55,003 nt of DNA from Streptomyces olindensis (GTDB taxonomy: Bacteria; Actinomycetota; Actinomycetes; Streptomycetales; Streptomycetaceae): assembly GCA_000696115.1 (NCBI GenBank), contig JJOH01000035.1, positions 1 to 55,003 on the forward strand. The letters run 5' to 3'. The notes under the pieces were generated by a model that searched no databases, had not been told where the DNA came from, and worked only from the letters and a program-made list of their open reading frames with translations. Shown one piece after another: positions 24,582-34,400 of this stretch (positions are counted from its first letter, which is position 1; every line of letters starts with the position of its first letter). The position numbers and the translations under genes are program-made.

Positions 24582-25949
24582 TCACAGCCGGTGCCACAGG
24601 GCCGGTGTGCGGGTGGGCGCCCAGGTGCCCTGCGCCTGGTGCGTCTGCAGGCACTGGTAGCGCACCCCAGCGTGGGTCACCGTGGCGCCGGCCTCGTACA
24701 CCCGGCCCGCGGCCCACGCCTGCGCCACGTCGCCCTGCGGCTGCGCGGCCTCGGCCTCCGCCGTCTTCAGCGTGAGGCCGAAGTCGCTGAGCAGCGGATT
24801 GATCGGCTGGAAGAACGTCGTACCGCCGCTCTTGCAGTCGCCGGTGCCGCCGGACGTCACGCCCTGCGCCTGCACACCCGAGACGTACGGACCGCCCGAG
24901 TCGCCCGGCTCGGCGCACACCGTCGTCTGGGTCAGCCCGTCCACCTTGCCCTCGGTGTAGCTGACGCTCGTGTCGTGCTGCTCGACCTTGCCGCAGTGCC
25001 ACCCCGTGGTGGAACCGGAGCGGCAGACCGCCGCCCCCACGAGCGCCTGGACCGAGCCGGTGATCTGCACCTTCTGCTCGCCCTCGCCCTTGACGTTCGG
25101 CGTGGCCGTCCACTTGTCGTTGACGGCCACCCAGGACATGTCCTTGCCGGGGAACGTGGACGCCTGGAAGGTGCCCTGCTCGGCCTTGTCGAACCCGGTC
25201 GTCTTGGCGCCCTGCTTGCCGCAGTGACCCGCCGAGGCGAAGCCCTGCTGCTCGCCCTTGGTGACGGAGAAGCCGACGGAGCAGTGGGCCGTGCCCTCGA
25301 TGTAGTAGGCGTCGCCGCCGGTGACGTCCGCCATGAGGCGCGGCCGGTTCGCCGTCACCTTCACGGCCACGGCCTTGGCGTCGAGGCCCGCCGCCTTCAC
25401 GAAGGCCGCCGCGGCGGCCTTGGTGCCGGCCTCCACCACGACCCGGTTCGCCGGGATGTCGACGTACCACAGCGGCGTCTCGCGCGTGCTGACCTTGGCC
25501 GCCGCCGCGTCCAGCTTCTCCTTCGTGGCCCGCAGGTCGCGCAGCGGCCTCTTCACGACGGCCGCCTTGGCGCCCTGGGCCTTGATCGCGGGCACGTCCG
25601 CGGCGTCCGTGGTCGCCACCACGAGTTCCTGGGACGTCGTACCGCGCAGCCAGGCCCCCGCGAAGCGGTCGCCCAGGGCGTTGCGCAGCAGTCCCGCCCG
25701 GGTGCCCGCCTCCGCCTCGTTGACCAGTCGCCGGGACGCCTGGGCCCGGGTCAGCCCGAGATCGCGCTGCAGGGCGCGCAGCACCGGAGCCGACGGCCGG
25801 TCGGCGCCCAGGGTCTGCGCGGCCGTGGGCAGAGGGCCGGGCGCGGGCGTCGGCTCGGCCGCCGCCGCGGCGGGGAGCCCGGCGGCGACGAGCGCGCCGA
25901 GCACGGTGAGGGCCGCCCGGCGACCGGTCAGGGCTTCTCTGAGGACCAT
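24582..25949 (-). CDS. Streptogrisin-like serine protease with chitin-binding tail
   Basis: A 455-residue secreted S1 protease. The signal peptide spans about residues 1-31 (RRAALTVLGALVAAGLPAAAAA), the alpha-lytic-type propeptide about 32-208, and the mature protease starts near ADVTGGDAYYIEG. Catalytic triad: His242 (SAGHCGK), Asp270 (KDMSWV), Ser351 (EPGDSGGPY), with disulfide cysteines around. A short C-terminal module (about 405-455) with RVYEAGATVTHAGVRYQCLQ, HQAQGTWAP and LW is a carbohydrate-binding module of the chitin-binding type, as in streptogrisin C. It degrades extracellular proteins, probably near chitin. The start at 25949 overlaps a good GGAG site. Confidence 0.94.
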   Translation of the reverse strand: MVLREALTGRRAALTVLGALVAAGLPAAAAAEPTPAPGPLPTAAQTLGADRPSAPVLRALQRDLGLTRAQASRRLVNEAEAGTRAGLLRNALGDRFAGAWLRGTTSQELVVATTDAADVPAIKAQGAKAAVVKRPLRDLRATKEKLDAAAAKVSTRETPLWYVDIPANRVVVEAGTKAAAAAFVKAAGLDAKAVAVKVTANRPRLMADVTGGDAYYIEGTAHCSVGFSVTKGEQQGFASAGHCGKQGAKTTGFDKAEQGTFQASTFPGKDMSWVAVNDKWTATPNVKGEGEQKVQITGSVQALVGAAVCRSGSTTGWHCGKVEQHDTSVSYTEGKVDGLTQTTVCAEPGDSGGPYVSGVQAQGVTSGGTGDCKSGGTTFFQPINPLLSDFGLTLKTAEAEAAQPQGDVAQAWAAGRVYEAGATVTHAGVRYQCLQTHQAQGTWAPTRTPALWHRL

Positions 25950-26107
25950 GCGTGGTGTCTCCTTCGGTCACGGTGTCCGATACGTCTCGATCACGTGAAA
26001 GCTCCCGCAGAGGCCGTGCCGGAACGGCCCGGCGTGATGTCACCGGCCGCCCCGGTTCGCGCTTCGGTGCCGGGAAGGGGCGCCATGTGCAGTACGGGCG
26101 CCCGGCG

Positions 26108-27475
26108 TCACGCGGACTGCAGCCCGGGCGAGCCCACCTCCATGACGAAGGACGCGGTCGTCGAGATGGTGCCGTCGGGTTTCGTGATGGCCGAGACGGT
26201 CCGGAAGTCGACCTGGGCGTTCTCCTGTCCGAGCTCGACCCGCAGGTAACCGCGCCGGCCGTCGAAGTGCTTCATGTGAGGGTTCGCCTTCATGTACGTC
26301 TCCCAGTCGGACGGCCTCTCGGCCCCGTCGCCGCCGCTGGCGACGGAGGTGCAGGTGAACTCCGTGCCCACCGTCCTGGACGCCGGGTCGTCGAAGTTCT
26401 CCTTGATGCCGAAGGCGTAGCCGACGTGGACGTCCCCGGTGAGGACCAGCGTCCATGAAGACCCGGGCCGGCGCGGTCAGGTCGAACTTGCGCTGGGAGA
26501 AGTAGACCTGTTGGGGCATCACGTTCCACAGCGCCTGCGAGGTCGCCAGCCGTCCAGCAGCCAGCGCTCCTGGGCGTCGCCGGTGAGTGCTCCGGGGGGC
26601 TGCCCTTCTCGTCGACGGCGCCCGCGTAGTTGTTCTCGGTCTCGTGGTCGTCCCAGGTGACGACGACCGGGTGCCGGGCGTGCGCGGCCTGCAGGTCCGG
26701 GTCGCTCTTGTACAGCGCGTACCGCAGCCGGTAGTCCGCCGGCGTCGTCGCCTCGCGGTGGAACACGTCGGGCAGCTTGCGGTCGGTGTAGCGGCGGGCC
26801 CCGCCGGCGGAGTCCACCGCGTACTCGTACAGGTAGTCGCCGAGGTGGAAGACCACGTCGACGTCCTCCTGCGCCAGATGCCGGTGGGCGGTGTGGTAAC
26901 CGTCCTGGTAGGCCTGGCAGGCGACCGCGGCCAGCCGCATGCCGTCGGTGTCGCTGTCCTCGTCCGGTGCCGTCCGGGTGCGGCCGACGGGGCTGATCCA
27001 GGCCCCCACCCGGAACCGGTGGTAGTACTCGCTGTCCGGCATCAGGCCCTTGGCGTCGACGTGCACGCTGTGGGCGTACTCGGGGTGGGCGGTGGCGACA
27101 CCGGTGCTCGACGAAGGCGAACCACTCGTCCATGGCGACTTCCCAGTAGACGACGACCCGCTGCTGGCCCAGGCCGCCGTCCTCCGCGAACGGCTCGGGA
27201 GCGAGCCGCGTCCAGATCAGCACCGAGTCGGGCAGCGGGTCGCCGGAGGCCACGCCGAGGGTGAACGGATCGTCGGTGACCCGGGCCGCGTCCAGCTCCG
27301 GTGCGGCGGTGGCGCCGCGGGTCGGCCGGTTGGTGGCGAACGCGGGCATCGCGGTGGCCGCGGTGACGGTCAGGAAGCGGCGGCGGGCGACATGCGCTGC
27401 CGCGGTGCGCAGTACGGCGTCGTGCGGGGAGAAGGCATGCTCGGACGGTGGTCTTTGACGGCCCGTCAGCGCCAT
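26108..27475 (-). pseudogene. phoD: phoD-like alkaline phosphatase, inactivated by frameshifts and deletion
   Basis: Four reading-frame pieces together spell a Tat-exported PhoD. The N-terminal piece starts at 27475 (MALTGRQRPPSEHAF, then ARRRFLTVTAATAMPAFA, DDPFTLGVASGDPLPDSVLIWTRL). The next gives HVDAKGLMPDSEYYHRFRVG, FHLGDYLYEYA and WDDHETENNYAGAVDEKGSP. Then TGDAQERWLLDGW, MPQQVYFSQRKFDLTAPA, and finally LVLTGDVHVGYAFGIKENFD to VGSPGLQSA. Frame breaks lie near 27110, 26590, 26560 and 26450. At the last one about 25-30 residues that normally precede TGDVH are also missing. A real enzyme would hydrolyse phosphodiesters outside the cell. Several lesions including a deletion point to decay rather than one base-call error. 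Confidence 0.85.
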
Positions 27476-27652
27476 CTGGTGTCCTCTCGTACGGGGCAGG
27501 GCGCCCCGGGCGGACGCGTGGGGACATCGCCGACGTGCGGAGCGCGGAGCTCGCATGCTAAGCAGACAAAATGCCTGAAACGGGCACGACGTGCGGGGCG
27601 TTCACACCAGAGGGGGTACGGGAGCGCGCACGGGTGACGGGGCGCGACGAAA

Positions 27653-27682
27653 ACCGCCGCCGGCGTCAACGCCGGCGGCGGT
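27653..27682. terminator. Hairpin in the gap between the phosphoesterase end and phoD
   Basis: Arms 27653-27665 (ACCGCCGCCGGCG) and 27670-27682 pair exactly around TCAA. The phosphoesterase stop is about 50 bases further right on the other side of the 11-bp repeats, so this may end that leftward transcript before the phoD promoter. Confidence 0.75.
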
Positions 27683-27685
27683 CGG

Positions 27686-27729
27686 GGAACGGGTCAGGAA
27701 CGGGTCGGGAAGGGGCCGGGAAGGGGTCG
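27686..27729. repeat. Four 11-bp tandem repeats next to a stop codon
   Basis: Units GGAACGGGTCA, GGAACGGGTCG, GGAAGGGGCCG and GGAAGGGGTCG run without spacing at 27686-27729. They end two bases before the leftward phosphoesterase stop (27732-27734) and are followed by the hairpin. Confidence 0.8.
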
Positions 27730-27731
27730 GT

Positions 27732-28496
27732 CTACCCGGCTTGTTGTGCTCCGGCGCCGCTCGTGGCGGGCTCCCGGACCGGCAGGTGGTAGACGTGGAA
27801 GGCCCGCCCGATCACCGGCTGGGCGACGTTGCGCACCCGCACGCCGCCGCTCGTCATGCCGTGCTCGGTGCCGGCGTGCGCGTGCCCGTGCACCGCCAGG
27901 TCGGCGCCGGCCGTGTCGATCGCCTCGGCCAGCAGGTAGCTGCCCAGGAACGGGTAGATCTCCAGCGGCTCGCCCGCCAGCGTGTCCGCCACGGGGGAGT
28001 AGTGGGTCAGGGCGATCCGCGCGTCGCAGCCCTCCTCGTCGAGCCGCTCCAGCGCGGTCCGCAGGGCGTCGGCGCTCCGGCGCGAGTGACGGACGAACTC
28101 CTTCATGACCGGCTCGCCGAACTCCCCGGCGCAGCGGCCGACGAAGCCGCCGCCGAACCCCTTGGTGCCGGCCACGCCGATCCGCGTCCCCCCGCTCTCC
28201 ACGACCGTCCCCTGCCCCTCCAGGACATGGGCGCCGGCGTCCCGCAGGATCGCCGAGACCTCGTCCGGCCGGTCGTCGTGGTGGTCGTGGTTGCCCAGGA
28301 CGGCGACCACGGGGACGCCGAGATCCCGGACCTCCCGGGCCACCACCCGCATCTCCTCGGGCGTGCCGTGCCGGGTGAGGTCCCCGGCCAGCAGCAGGAG
28401 GTCGGCGCACTCGGGCAGGGTCTCGAAGGCGGGGCGCAGCACGCCCTGGCTGTCGGGCCCCATGTGGATGTCTCCGACGGCTGCGATGCGGATCAT
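27732..28496 (-). CDS. Calcineurin-like metallophosphoesterase
   Basis: A 254-residue cytoplasmic phosphoesterase with the full metal-binding set: GDIHMGP (motif I), AGDLT (II), LGNHDHHDD (III), LTHYSP (IV) and HGHAHAGTEHG (V). It may cut phosphodiesters or phosphomonoesters; the substrate is unknown. The ATG at 28496 overlaps the BON-protein stop as ATGA, so it is translationally coupled to it. A Pro/Ala/Gly tail (TSGAGAQQAG) ends the protein, and tandem repeats start right after. Confidence 0.92.
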   Translation of the reverse strand: MIRIAAVGDIHMGPDSQGVLRPAFETLPECADLLLLAGDLTRHGTPEEMRVVAREVRDLGVPVVAVLGNHDHHDDRPDEVSAILRDAGAHVLEGQGTVVESGGTRIGVAGTKGFGGGFVGRCAGEFGEPVMKEFVRHSRRSADALRTALERLDEEGCDARIALTHYSPVADTLAGEPLEIYPFLGSYLLAEAIDTAGADLAVHGHAHAGTEHGMTSGGVRVRNVAQPVIGRAFHVYHLPVREPATSGAGAQQAG

Positions 28497-28780
28497 GCGA
28501 GCTCCTCCGCGTGGTCGGGGGAGGACGCCTCGGTGACGACGAGGTCGCTGTGCACCGGGACGCCGGCGAACTCCTCCTCGACGGTGCGCAGGATCTCGTC
28601 GCGGCAGGGCGTCGAGGGCACGGTGCCGGTGAGCAGCACCGACCGGCCGCGGGTCTCGACCCGGACGCCCAGTTCTCCCAGCTCGCCCGAGGCGAGGCGC
28701 TCCTGGAGGTGGGCGATGCGGTAGTCCAGGTTCTCGGCCGGCGGCCCGCCGCCCGTGTCCTGGGAACCGTGGGTGCTCAT
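28493..28780 (-). CDS. BON-domain protein
   Basis: The 95-residue frame starts at 28780 behind AAGGAG. The core YRIAHLQERLASGELGELGV, RVETRGRSVLLTGTVPS, RDEILRTVEEEF and PVHSDLVVTE has the alpha-beta-beta pattern of a BON (OsmY/nodulation) domain. These are thought to bind membranes or nucleoid/sugar-containing partners. There is no signal peptide, so it probably stays in the cytoplasm, unlike OsmY. It lies between a nucleotidyltransferase gene (11 bases away) and the phosphoesterase (ATGA overlap). Confidence 0.85.
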   Translation of the reverse strand: MSTHGSQDTGGGPPAENLDYRIAHLQERLASGELGELGVRVETRGRSVLLTGTVPSTPCRDEILRTVEEEFAGVPVHSDLVVTEASSPDHAEELA

Positions 28781-28791
28781 GAGGTGCTCCT

Positions 28792-29472
28792 TCAGATGAC
28801 GTTCAGGCGCTCCAGGAGGAAAAAGAAGGCCGCGGGCATGGGCGCGTCCCCGCACTCGCGCCGCACCCGCTGCCAGTCGACCTTCTCCCGCAGGGCGCGC
28901 GCGATGGGCAGGGCCGCCCCGAAGTCGCAGTGGTGTTCGGAGAACGCGGCGATCAGGCTCCACAGCAGGTCGGTCGGGGCCAGTACGGGCATGCGGACCG
29001 AGTCGACCGACAGCTCCTCCGCTCGCTCCAGCATGTCCGCGCCGACCGGCCGGTGCGCCAGCTCGAAGATGATGTCGACCGGCTGGCCGAAACACGTGGC
29101 CTTGATCAGCCAGTCCTCCGGCGGGGTGTAGACCGTCAGCCCCGCCTCGCGGAGCGTGGCCGCCACCGCGTCCGCGTCCTCGGGCCGGATGGCGAAGTCG
29201 ACGTCGTGCTGGAGGTTCTTCTCGCCGCCGTGGGCGTACGCGGCCACGCTTCCGGCCAGGGCGAAGAGGTGCCCCTTCCGCTTCAGCAGGGCACCGACCT
29301 GCTTGGCCGCCTCCAGGATCGCCCGGTTGCGGTCCAGGGGCAGCTCCTGCGGCGGCTCGTCGGCCTGGGGGTCCTGGGGTGGCGCGGGCTCGGGCGACTC
29401 CGGCGCCGCCGGCCGGAGGTCGGGGACACCCGGTCGCCGGACGAGCGTCACGTCATCACCGTTCTGCGTCAT
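28792..29472 (-). CDS. Nucleotidyltransferase family protein
   Basis: A 226-residue product starting at 29472. After a Pro-rich N-terminus (DLRPAAPESPEPAPPQDPQA) comes an MNT-like nucleotidyltransferase core: KGHLFALAGSVAAYAHGG (the GSxxAY substrate-binding loop), LQHDVDFAIRPEDADAV with the DxD metal pair, and VDIIFELAHRPVG. The rest is helical. This architecture is shared by unknown nucleotidyltransferases and by antitoxin-like or aminoglycoside-modifying types, so I do not assign a substrate. It opens a three-gene operon with the BON protein and phosphoesterase. Confidence 0.85.
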   Translation of the reverse strand: MTQNGDDVTLVRRPGVPDLRPAAPESPEPAPPQDPQADEPPQELPLDRNRAILEAAKQVGALLKRKGHLFALAGSVAAYAHGGEKNLQHDVDFAIRPEDADAVAATLREAGLTVYTPPEDWLIKATCFGQPVDIIFELAHRPVGADMLERAEELSVDSVRMPVLAPTDLLWSLIAAFSEHHCDFGAALPIARALREKVDWQRVRRECGDAPMPAAFFFLLERLNVI

Positions 29473-29605
29473 GACCACTCCATTCGCCCAACCGGACACC
29501 GCGCCGCCGTGCGGTGCCCGGACCCTTGACGGCCTGCGTGCCTGCTCTGAGTACCCGGCGCTCCCACGCCGACACGGAAGGCTTCCGAAGAACGTCGGAC
29601 CCCGG

Positions 29606-30355
29606 TCACCGGCCCGGGCCGGTGCTCCACCAGGGCACGTCCCCGGAGGTGTCCCGCAGGGCGTTCGTCGCGCAGTGCACCTCCCCGCCCGCCAGGTGCG
29701 ACCAGGCGAAGTTCTCCACCCAGTGCACCCGGACCCCGCCGGCGGCCAGGGCCTCCTCGGTGACCTCGCCGTCCCAGCGCCGCGGGTCACGGACGACGTC
29801 CCGCCCCTCCAGGGCCAGTTCGGCACCGGCCCGCAGCTCCTGGGCCGTCAGCGGCCCGCGCAGCACCCGCAGCACCCGCAGCGCCCCGTCGCGCCGCACG
29901 AACAGCCGCACGTACGGCGCCTGCGCCGCCGCCACCTCCACCCGCCCCGAGGCGCCCTCGCCGACCCGGGACGGCGGGATACGCAACGGGGCGAGATCCG
30001 CCTCGTCCCGCACCCCGTTGACCCGCTCGTCCGCCCCGTCGTGGCAGGCCGCCAGCCGCTCGTCCACCGCCGGATCGATCCGGTCCAGGTCACCGGGGCG
30101 CATCCGGCAGCGCCGCGAGTCGTCGTCGACGTTGGCGAGGAAGACCGCACCGCGCCCCGGCCGCCACGCCTCCTCGCCCGCCTCGTCGGACGTCCCCGCG
30201 ACGTCCACCCGGCCGTCCTGGTTCACATCGGCGCGCAGATCCGCGACCGGCGCCGGCTCCGGTGCGGCCGCCGCCGCTCCGGAGGCGGCGACCAGCAGCG
30301 CCACGGTGGCGGCGGCGGTACGGCGCGGCAGGCGCGCCCTGGGTGTTTCGGGCAT
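29606..30355 (-). CDS. Internally deleted protein-arginine-deiminase-like secreted protein
   Basis: The 249-residue product has a signal peptide (to about residue 31) and then the N-terminal domain of actinomycete PAD-family proteins (DLRADVNQDGRVDVAGTSDE, GAVFLANVDDDSRRC, LAACHDGADERVNG, LALEGRDVVRDPRRWDGEVT). At about residue 200 it jumps straight to WVENFAWSHLAGGEVHCATN, the C-terminal strip carrying the catalytic Cys (Cys228) of PADs. The middle, which holds the catalytic Asp and His residues and is most of a normal ~650-residue protein, is absent. The reading frame is intact. So it could be a stable non-catalytic secreted protein or a deletion derivative. GAGGAG precedes the ATG at 30355. 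Confidence 0.75.
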   Translation of the reverse strand: MPETPRARLPRRTAAATVALLVAASGAAAAAPEPAPVADLRADVNQDGRVDVAGTSDEAGEEAWRPGRGAVFLANVDDDSRRCRMRPGDLDRIDPAVDERLAACHDGADERVNGVRDEADLAPLRIPPSRVGEGASGRVEVAAAQAPYVRLFVRRDGALRVLRVLRGPLTAQELRAGAELALEGRDVVRDPRRWDGEVTEEALAAGGVRVHWVENFAWSHLAGGEVHCATNALRDTSGDVPWWSTGPGR

Positions 30356-30576
30356 GACGAGTCTCCTCGGGCAGTCGAGAGGCCGGTACGGGAGGACGTC
30401 CGCCGACCATGCTCGCCCGCCGCCGGGCGCCGCACATCGTGCTGTGCGCCGAGGCGACGACTACATCGATCGACCTACCGGAACACCCGGACCCTCCTCC
30501 CGGGTGGCGGCCCCCGCCCGCCCTGGCGAGGCTGATACGGCACCCACGCCCGGCCCGCACCTCCCGAGGAGCCCTC

Positions 30577-30738
30577 ATGCACAAGCTGCCGTACGCCCTG
30601 CTCACCGCCCTGGACGTCACCGCGAGCCAGTGCATCGCCGGCGGCGGCATGATCATCACCTCCGCCGTGGGCAACGGATCGGAGTCGTACACCAAGCGCT
30701 GCAAGGGCGGAATCCACGACGGCCAGACGGTCCTCTGA
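30577..30738 (+). CDS. Short secreted-looking peptide, 53 residues
   Basis: GAGGAG stands eight bases before the ATG at 30577. The product begins MHKLPYALLTALDVTASQC, a short hydrophobic N-terminus with a Cys at 19, then GGGMIITSAVG and a polar C-terminal part with a second Cys (SYTKRCKGGIHDGQTVL). It may be a small exported or membrane-attached protein, possibly with one disulfide; the N-terminal core is short for a signal peptide. It is too small for homology reasoning, and I know no function. It lies alone between the divergent PAD-like gene and the ATPase operon. Confidence 0.5.
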   Translation: MHKLPYALLTALDVTASQCIAGGGMIITSAVGNGSESYTKRCKGGIHDGQTVL

Positions 30739-30859
30739 GCCCCCGGCGGACCCGCCCCGGCCGAATCGGACAAGCGCTCGCTTCACCGAAGGCGGAATAT
30801 GGGGCAAAGAGCTGGGAAACCGGTTGAAGCCGCTGGACAACGCGCTTGTGGAGGTCGCC

Positions 30860-31432
30860 ATGAACCAGGAACCGGCACGTTCGTCTGATCTTCCGCAGCC
30901 GTTGCGGGCCGTGGCCTCGGGCCTGAAGCACCTGCCCGGCGCGGAACAGGTCGGCAAGGTCGCCACGGACACCCTGGACCGGATCGGCGCGGTCTCGCCG
31001 CGCGGCCGCCGGATGGCCGTCTACGCCGGAGCCGGTGTGCTCGGCGTGGCCGGAGTGGTGGAGTGGCCGGTGGCGCTGACCGGCGCCGCCGTCGCCTGGC
31101 TGACCCAGCCGCGGCCCGGACAGCGGCCCGACGGCGGGTCGGCGAACGGCGGGACGCAGACCGGCACGACCGGTGAACGCCGCCCCGCCCAGGACCGGCC
31201 GGACGAACAGGACACCTCGTCGTACGGGCCCGGCGACAAGCTCGCCGCGTCCCACTACCGGCACGACCGGCCGGAACACCACGTCCACGAACAACCCGCC
31301 AAGGTCGGCGACACCGCCACCGCCTCCGCACTGAAGCAGGTCGCCGAGGCCACCGCGCACCACGGCACCCACGCGGAGACGGAGCCGGAACACGCCCACC
31401 GGCACGGACACGACAGCCGCACCACCGGCTGA
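30860..31432 (+). CDS. Small membrane-linked protein paired with P-type ATPase
   Basis: The ATG at 30860 follows GGAGGTC; an upstream ATG at 30824 has no site. The 190 residues begin with a polar helix (LKHLPGAEQVGKVATDTLDR), have one or two hydrophobic segments (MAVYAGAGVLGVAGVVEWPV, ALTGAAVAWLTQ), and end in a disordered Gly/Thr/Asp/His-rich tail (HHVHEQPAKVGDT; EPEHAHRHGHDS) with many His residues that could bind metal. The gene is 16 bases upstream of the ATPase gene, so the two are probably cotranscribed. A chaperone or accessory role for the transporter is inferred from position and the His tail only. Confidence 0.7.
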   Translation: MNQEPARSSDLPQPLRAVASGLKHLPGAEQVGKVATDTLDRIGAVSPRGRRMAVYAGAGVLGVAGVVEWPVALTGAAVAWLTQPRPGQRPDGGSANGGTQTGTTGERRPAQDRPDEQDTSSYGPGDKLAASHYRHDRPEHHVHEQPAKVGDTATASALKQVAEATAHHGTHAETEPEHAHRHGHDSRTTG

Positions 31433-31448
31433 GTCGGGACACCAGCAG

Positions 31449-34400
31449 ATGCTCACACGCTTCGACGTCGCCCCGCTCGTCGGGGCCGTGGCCGGGGCGG
31501 CCGCAGGCGCCGCCCGCAGCACCGCCCAGGGAGTGACGTCCGTCTACGACACCACGCGCCGCGTCCGCAACGTCGCGCGCAACGCCCTCACGGGCGGACA
31601 GCACTGGACGGCGGGGCAGCGCCTCCACCTCGCCCTGCGGCACGCCGACGGCGACGCCGGCGCGCTCGCCCGGAAGGTGGCCGCGGACCTGCTCGACCAC
31701 CCCGACGTGCTGACCGCGTACTGGGACGGGGGACTCTCCCGCCTGGTGATCACCGTCGTCGAGGACGCCGCCACCGACCGCGTCGCCGAGCGCGCCACCG
31801 CGCTCGCCACCCGCCTCGGCCTCACCGAGGGAGCCGACCCGGTCGCCGAGGAGACCACCCACCCCGGCGACCCCCGCGAGGTACGCGTCGCCGCGGGAGC
31901 GATCCTGCTCGACGCCGCGGGCGCGGCCGGAGCCCTGGCCGGCCGCTCGCTGCGCCTGCCCCCCACCTCACGCATCGTCACCGCCACCGTCACGCTGCTG
32001 CGCGAGAACCCCCGCTTCCGGGCCCTGCTCCGGCAGCGGTTCGGCACGTCCGGCATGGAACTCGTCCTCACCGCCGTCAACGCCGCCACGCACGGCGCGG
32101 GCCAGTCACCGCTGGCCCTGGTGCTCGACGGCATGCTGCGCGGCACCCAGCTGACCGAAGCCGTGGCCCGAGCCGCGGCCTTCGAGGCGCTGCACGACGA
32201 CATCTGCCGCGAGCGGCGCACCAGCGTGCCCTGCCCGCCGGGCACCCGCCCGCCGCTCAAGGTGACACCCGCCCAGGAGTACGCCTCCCACGCCAGCACC
32301 GGCAGCCTCGCCGGCGCCGCCGCCACCCTCCTCGTCACCCACAGCGCGCGGGAAGCGGCCGAAGCGGTCCTCGCCGGATCCCCGAAGGCGGCCCGGTACG
32401 GACCGGCCGCCTTCAGCGCGACCCTCGGCACGTTCCTCGCCCGGGCCGGCATCCTCGTGCGCAGCGGGGAGCGCCTGCGGCAGCTGGAGATCGCCGACGC
32501 CCTCGTCCTGCACGCCGACGCCCTGCGCAGCCTGCGGCAGGGCAGCGACGACTCCGACGGCCTGCCCGACGACCCGGTCCACCCCTTCGCCGAGGCCGTC
32601 CTCGACGCCGCCCGCCGGGCGGGCCTGCACGTCGTGATCGCCGGCGGCTCCGACCTCAAGGACATCACCCGGCTCGCCGACGAGGTCGCCCCAAGCGCGA
32701 AACCGTTCGCCGACGTCGTACGGGCCCTGCAGGACAGCGGGCACGTGGTGGTCACCGTCGCCCGCCTGGACGAGTCCGGCGACGGGCACGTGGGCGCCGG
32801 GCTGCCCGCCGGTGACGTGGCCATCGCCCTCACCGACGGCCGGGCGGCCGTCCCCTGGGGCGCCGACGCGCTGGCACCGGGCGGACTCGCCGACGTCTGG
32901 CGGCTGCTCACGGCGATCCCGGCGGCCCGGCGCGTCGGACGCCGCTCCCAGACCCTCGCCCGCGCGGGCGCCGCCCTGTCGGGCCTCCTGGTCGCCCGCG
33001 GCGGACAGCCCCCGGGCCGGCACCTCCTGTGGCCCCTCACCCGGCACGCCCCCGTGAACATCGCTGCCGCGAACGCCCTGCTCGCCGGCTGGCTCGCGGC
33101 CACCCGGGTGGCCCGGGCCACCCCGCCGCCGCCCCGGCTGCACATCCCCTGGCACGCCCTGGAACCCGACGAGGCCCGTGCCCGGCTGGGACGCACCGGG
33201 CCCGACGGAGAACCCCGCGGGCTCGCCCTGCTCGCCGACCGCTCACGCCGGCAGGCCGCCCGCCTGGGCCGCCACCCCGCCGCCGCGCCCGCCCGCTGGA
33301 CCTGGCAGGCCGCCGGGGCCGTCCGTCGCGAACTCGACGACCCGCTCACCCCTGTCCTCGCCACCGGCGCCGTCGCCTCGGCGCTGCTCGGCTCCCTCGT
33401 CGACGCGCTGCTCGTCGTCGGCGCCATGGACCTCAACGCCGTGACGGGCGGGCTCCAGCGGCTGCGCGCCGAACAGGCCCTCGCCCGGCTGGCCGCCCGG
33501 CAGCAGCCCAAGGCGCGCAGGCAGGACAGCCGCAAACGCACGGTCACCGTCGACGCCGCCCGGCTGCGGCCCGGCGACGAGATCAGCCTCGACGCCGGCG
33601 ACGTCGTACCCGCCGACGCCCGGCTGCTGGACGTCGACGGCCTGGAGGTCGACGAGTCCGCGCTCACCGGCGAGTCCCTGCCGGTGACCAAGGCCGTCGA
33701 GGCGACGCCCGGCGCACCGGTGGCCCAGCGCGCCTGCATGGTGTTCGAGGGCACCACCGTCGTGGCCGGCCGGGCCACCGCACTCGTCGTCGACACCGGA
33801 GACCAGACCGAGGCGGGCCGCGCCGTCACCCTCGCCGCCCGCACCCCGCCGCCCGCCGGCGTCCAGGCCCGGCTGCAGGAACTCACCCGCAAGGCCCTGC
33901 CCGTGACCTTCACCGGCGGCGCGGCCGTGACCGGCCTGTCCCTGCTGCGCGGCAGCCCCGTACGGCGCGCCGTCAGCGGCGGTGTCGCGGTCGCCGTCGC
34001 CGCCGTCCCCGAGGGACTCCCGCTGGTCGCGACGGTCGCGCAGATGGCGGCCGCCCGCCGGCTGTCCCGGCGCGGCGTCCTGGTCCGCACCCCGCGCACC
34101 CTGGAGGCGCTCGGGCGGGTCGACACCGTCTGCTTCGACAAGACCGGCACGCTCACCGAGAACAAACTGCGCCTGGTCCGCGTCGCCACCTCCGACGGCA
34201 CCGTCCTGGCCACGGACACCGAACAGGCCGAGCCGATCGTGCGCCTGGCCGCGCGCGCCTGCCCGCAGGAGGAGACCGGACAGGGGCGCCGGGTCGCCCA
34301 CGCCACCGACGAGGCCGTCCTCGACGTCGCCCCGCCCGACCCGGGCTGGACACCCACCGGCGAGCTGCCCTTCGAGACGCGGCGGGGCTACGCCGCGGCG

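Noticed and set aside
27599..27612. A GTTCAC-type half site resembling a PHO box near phoD
   Set aside because: Only one unit is visible and no second repeat at 11 bases, so it does not meet the PhoP site pattern.
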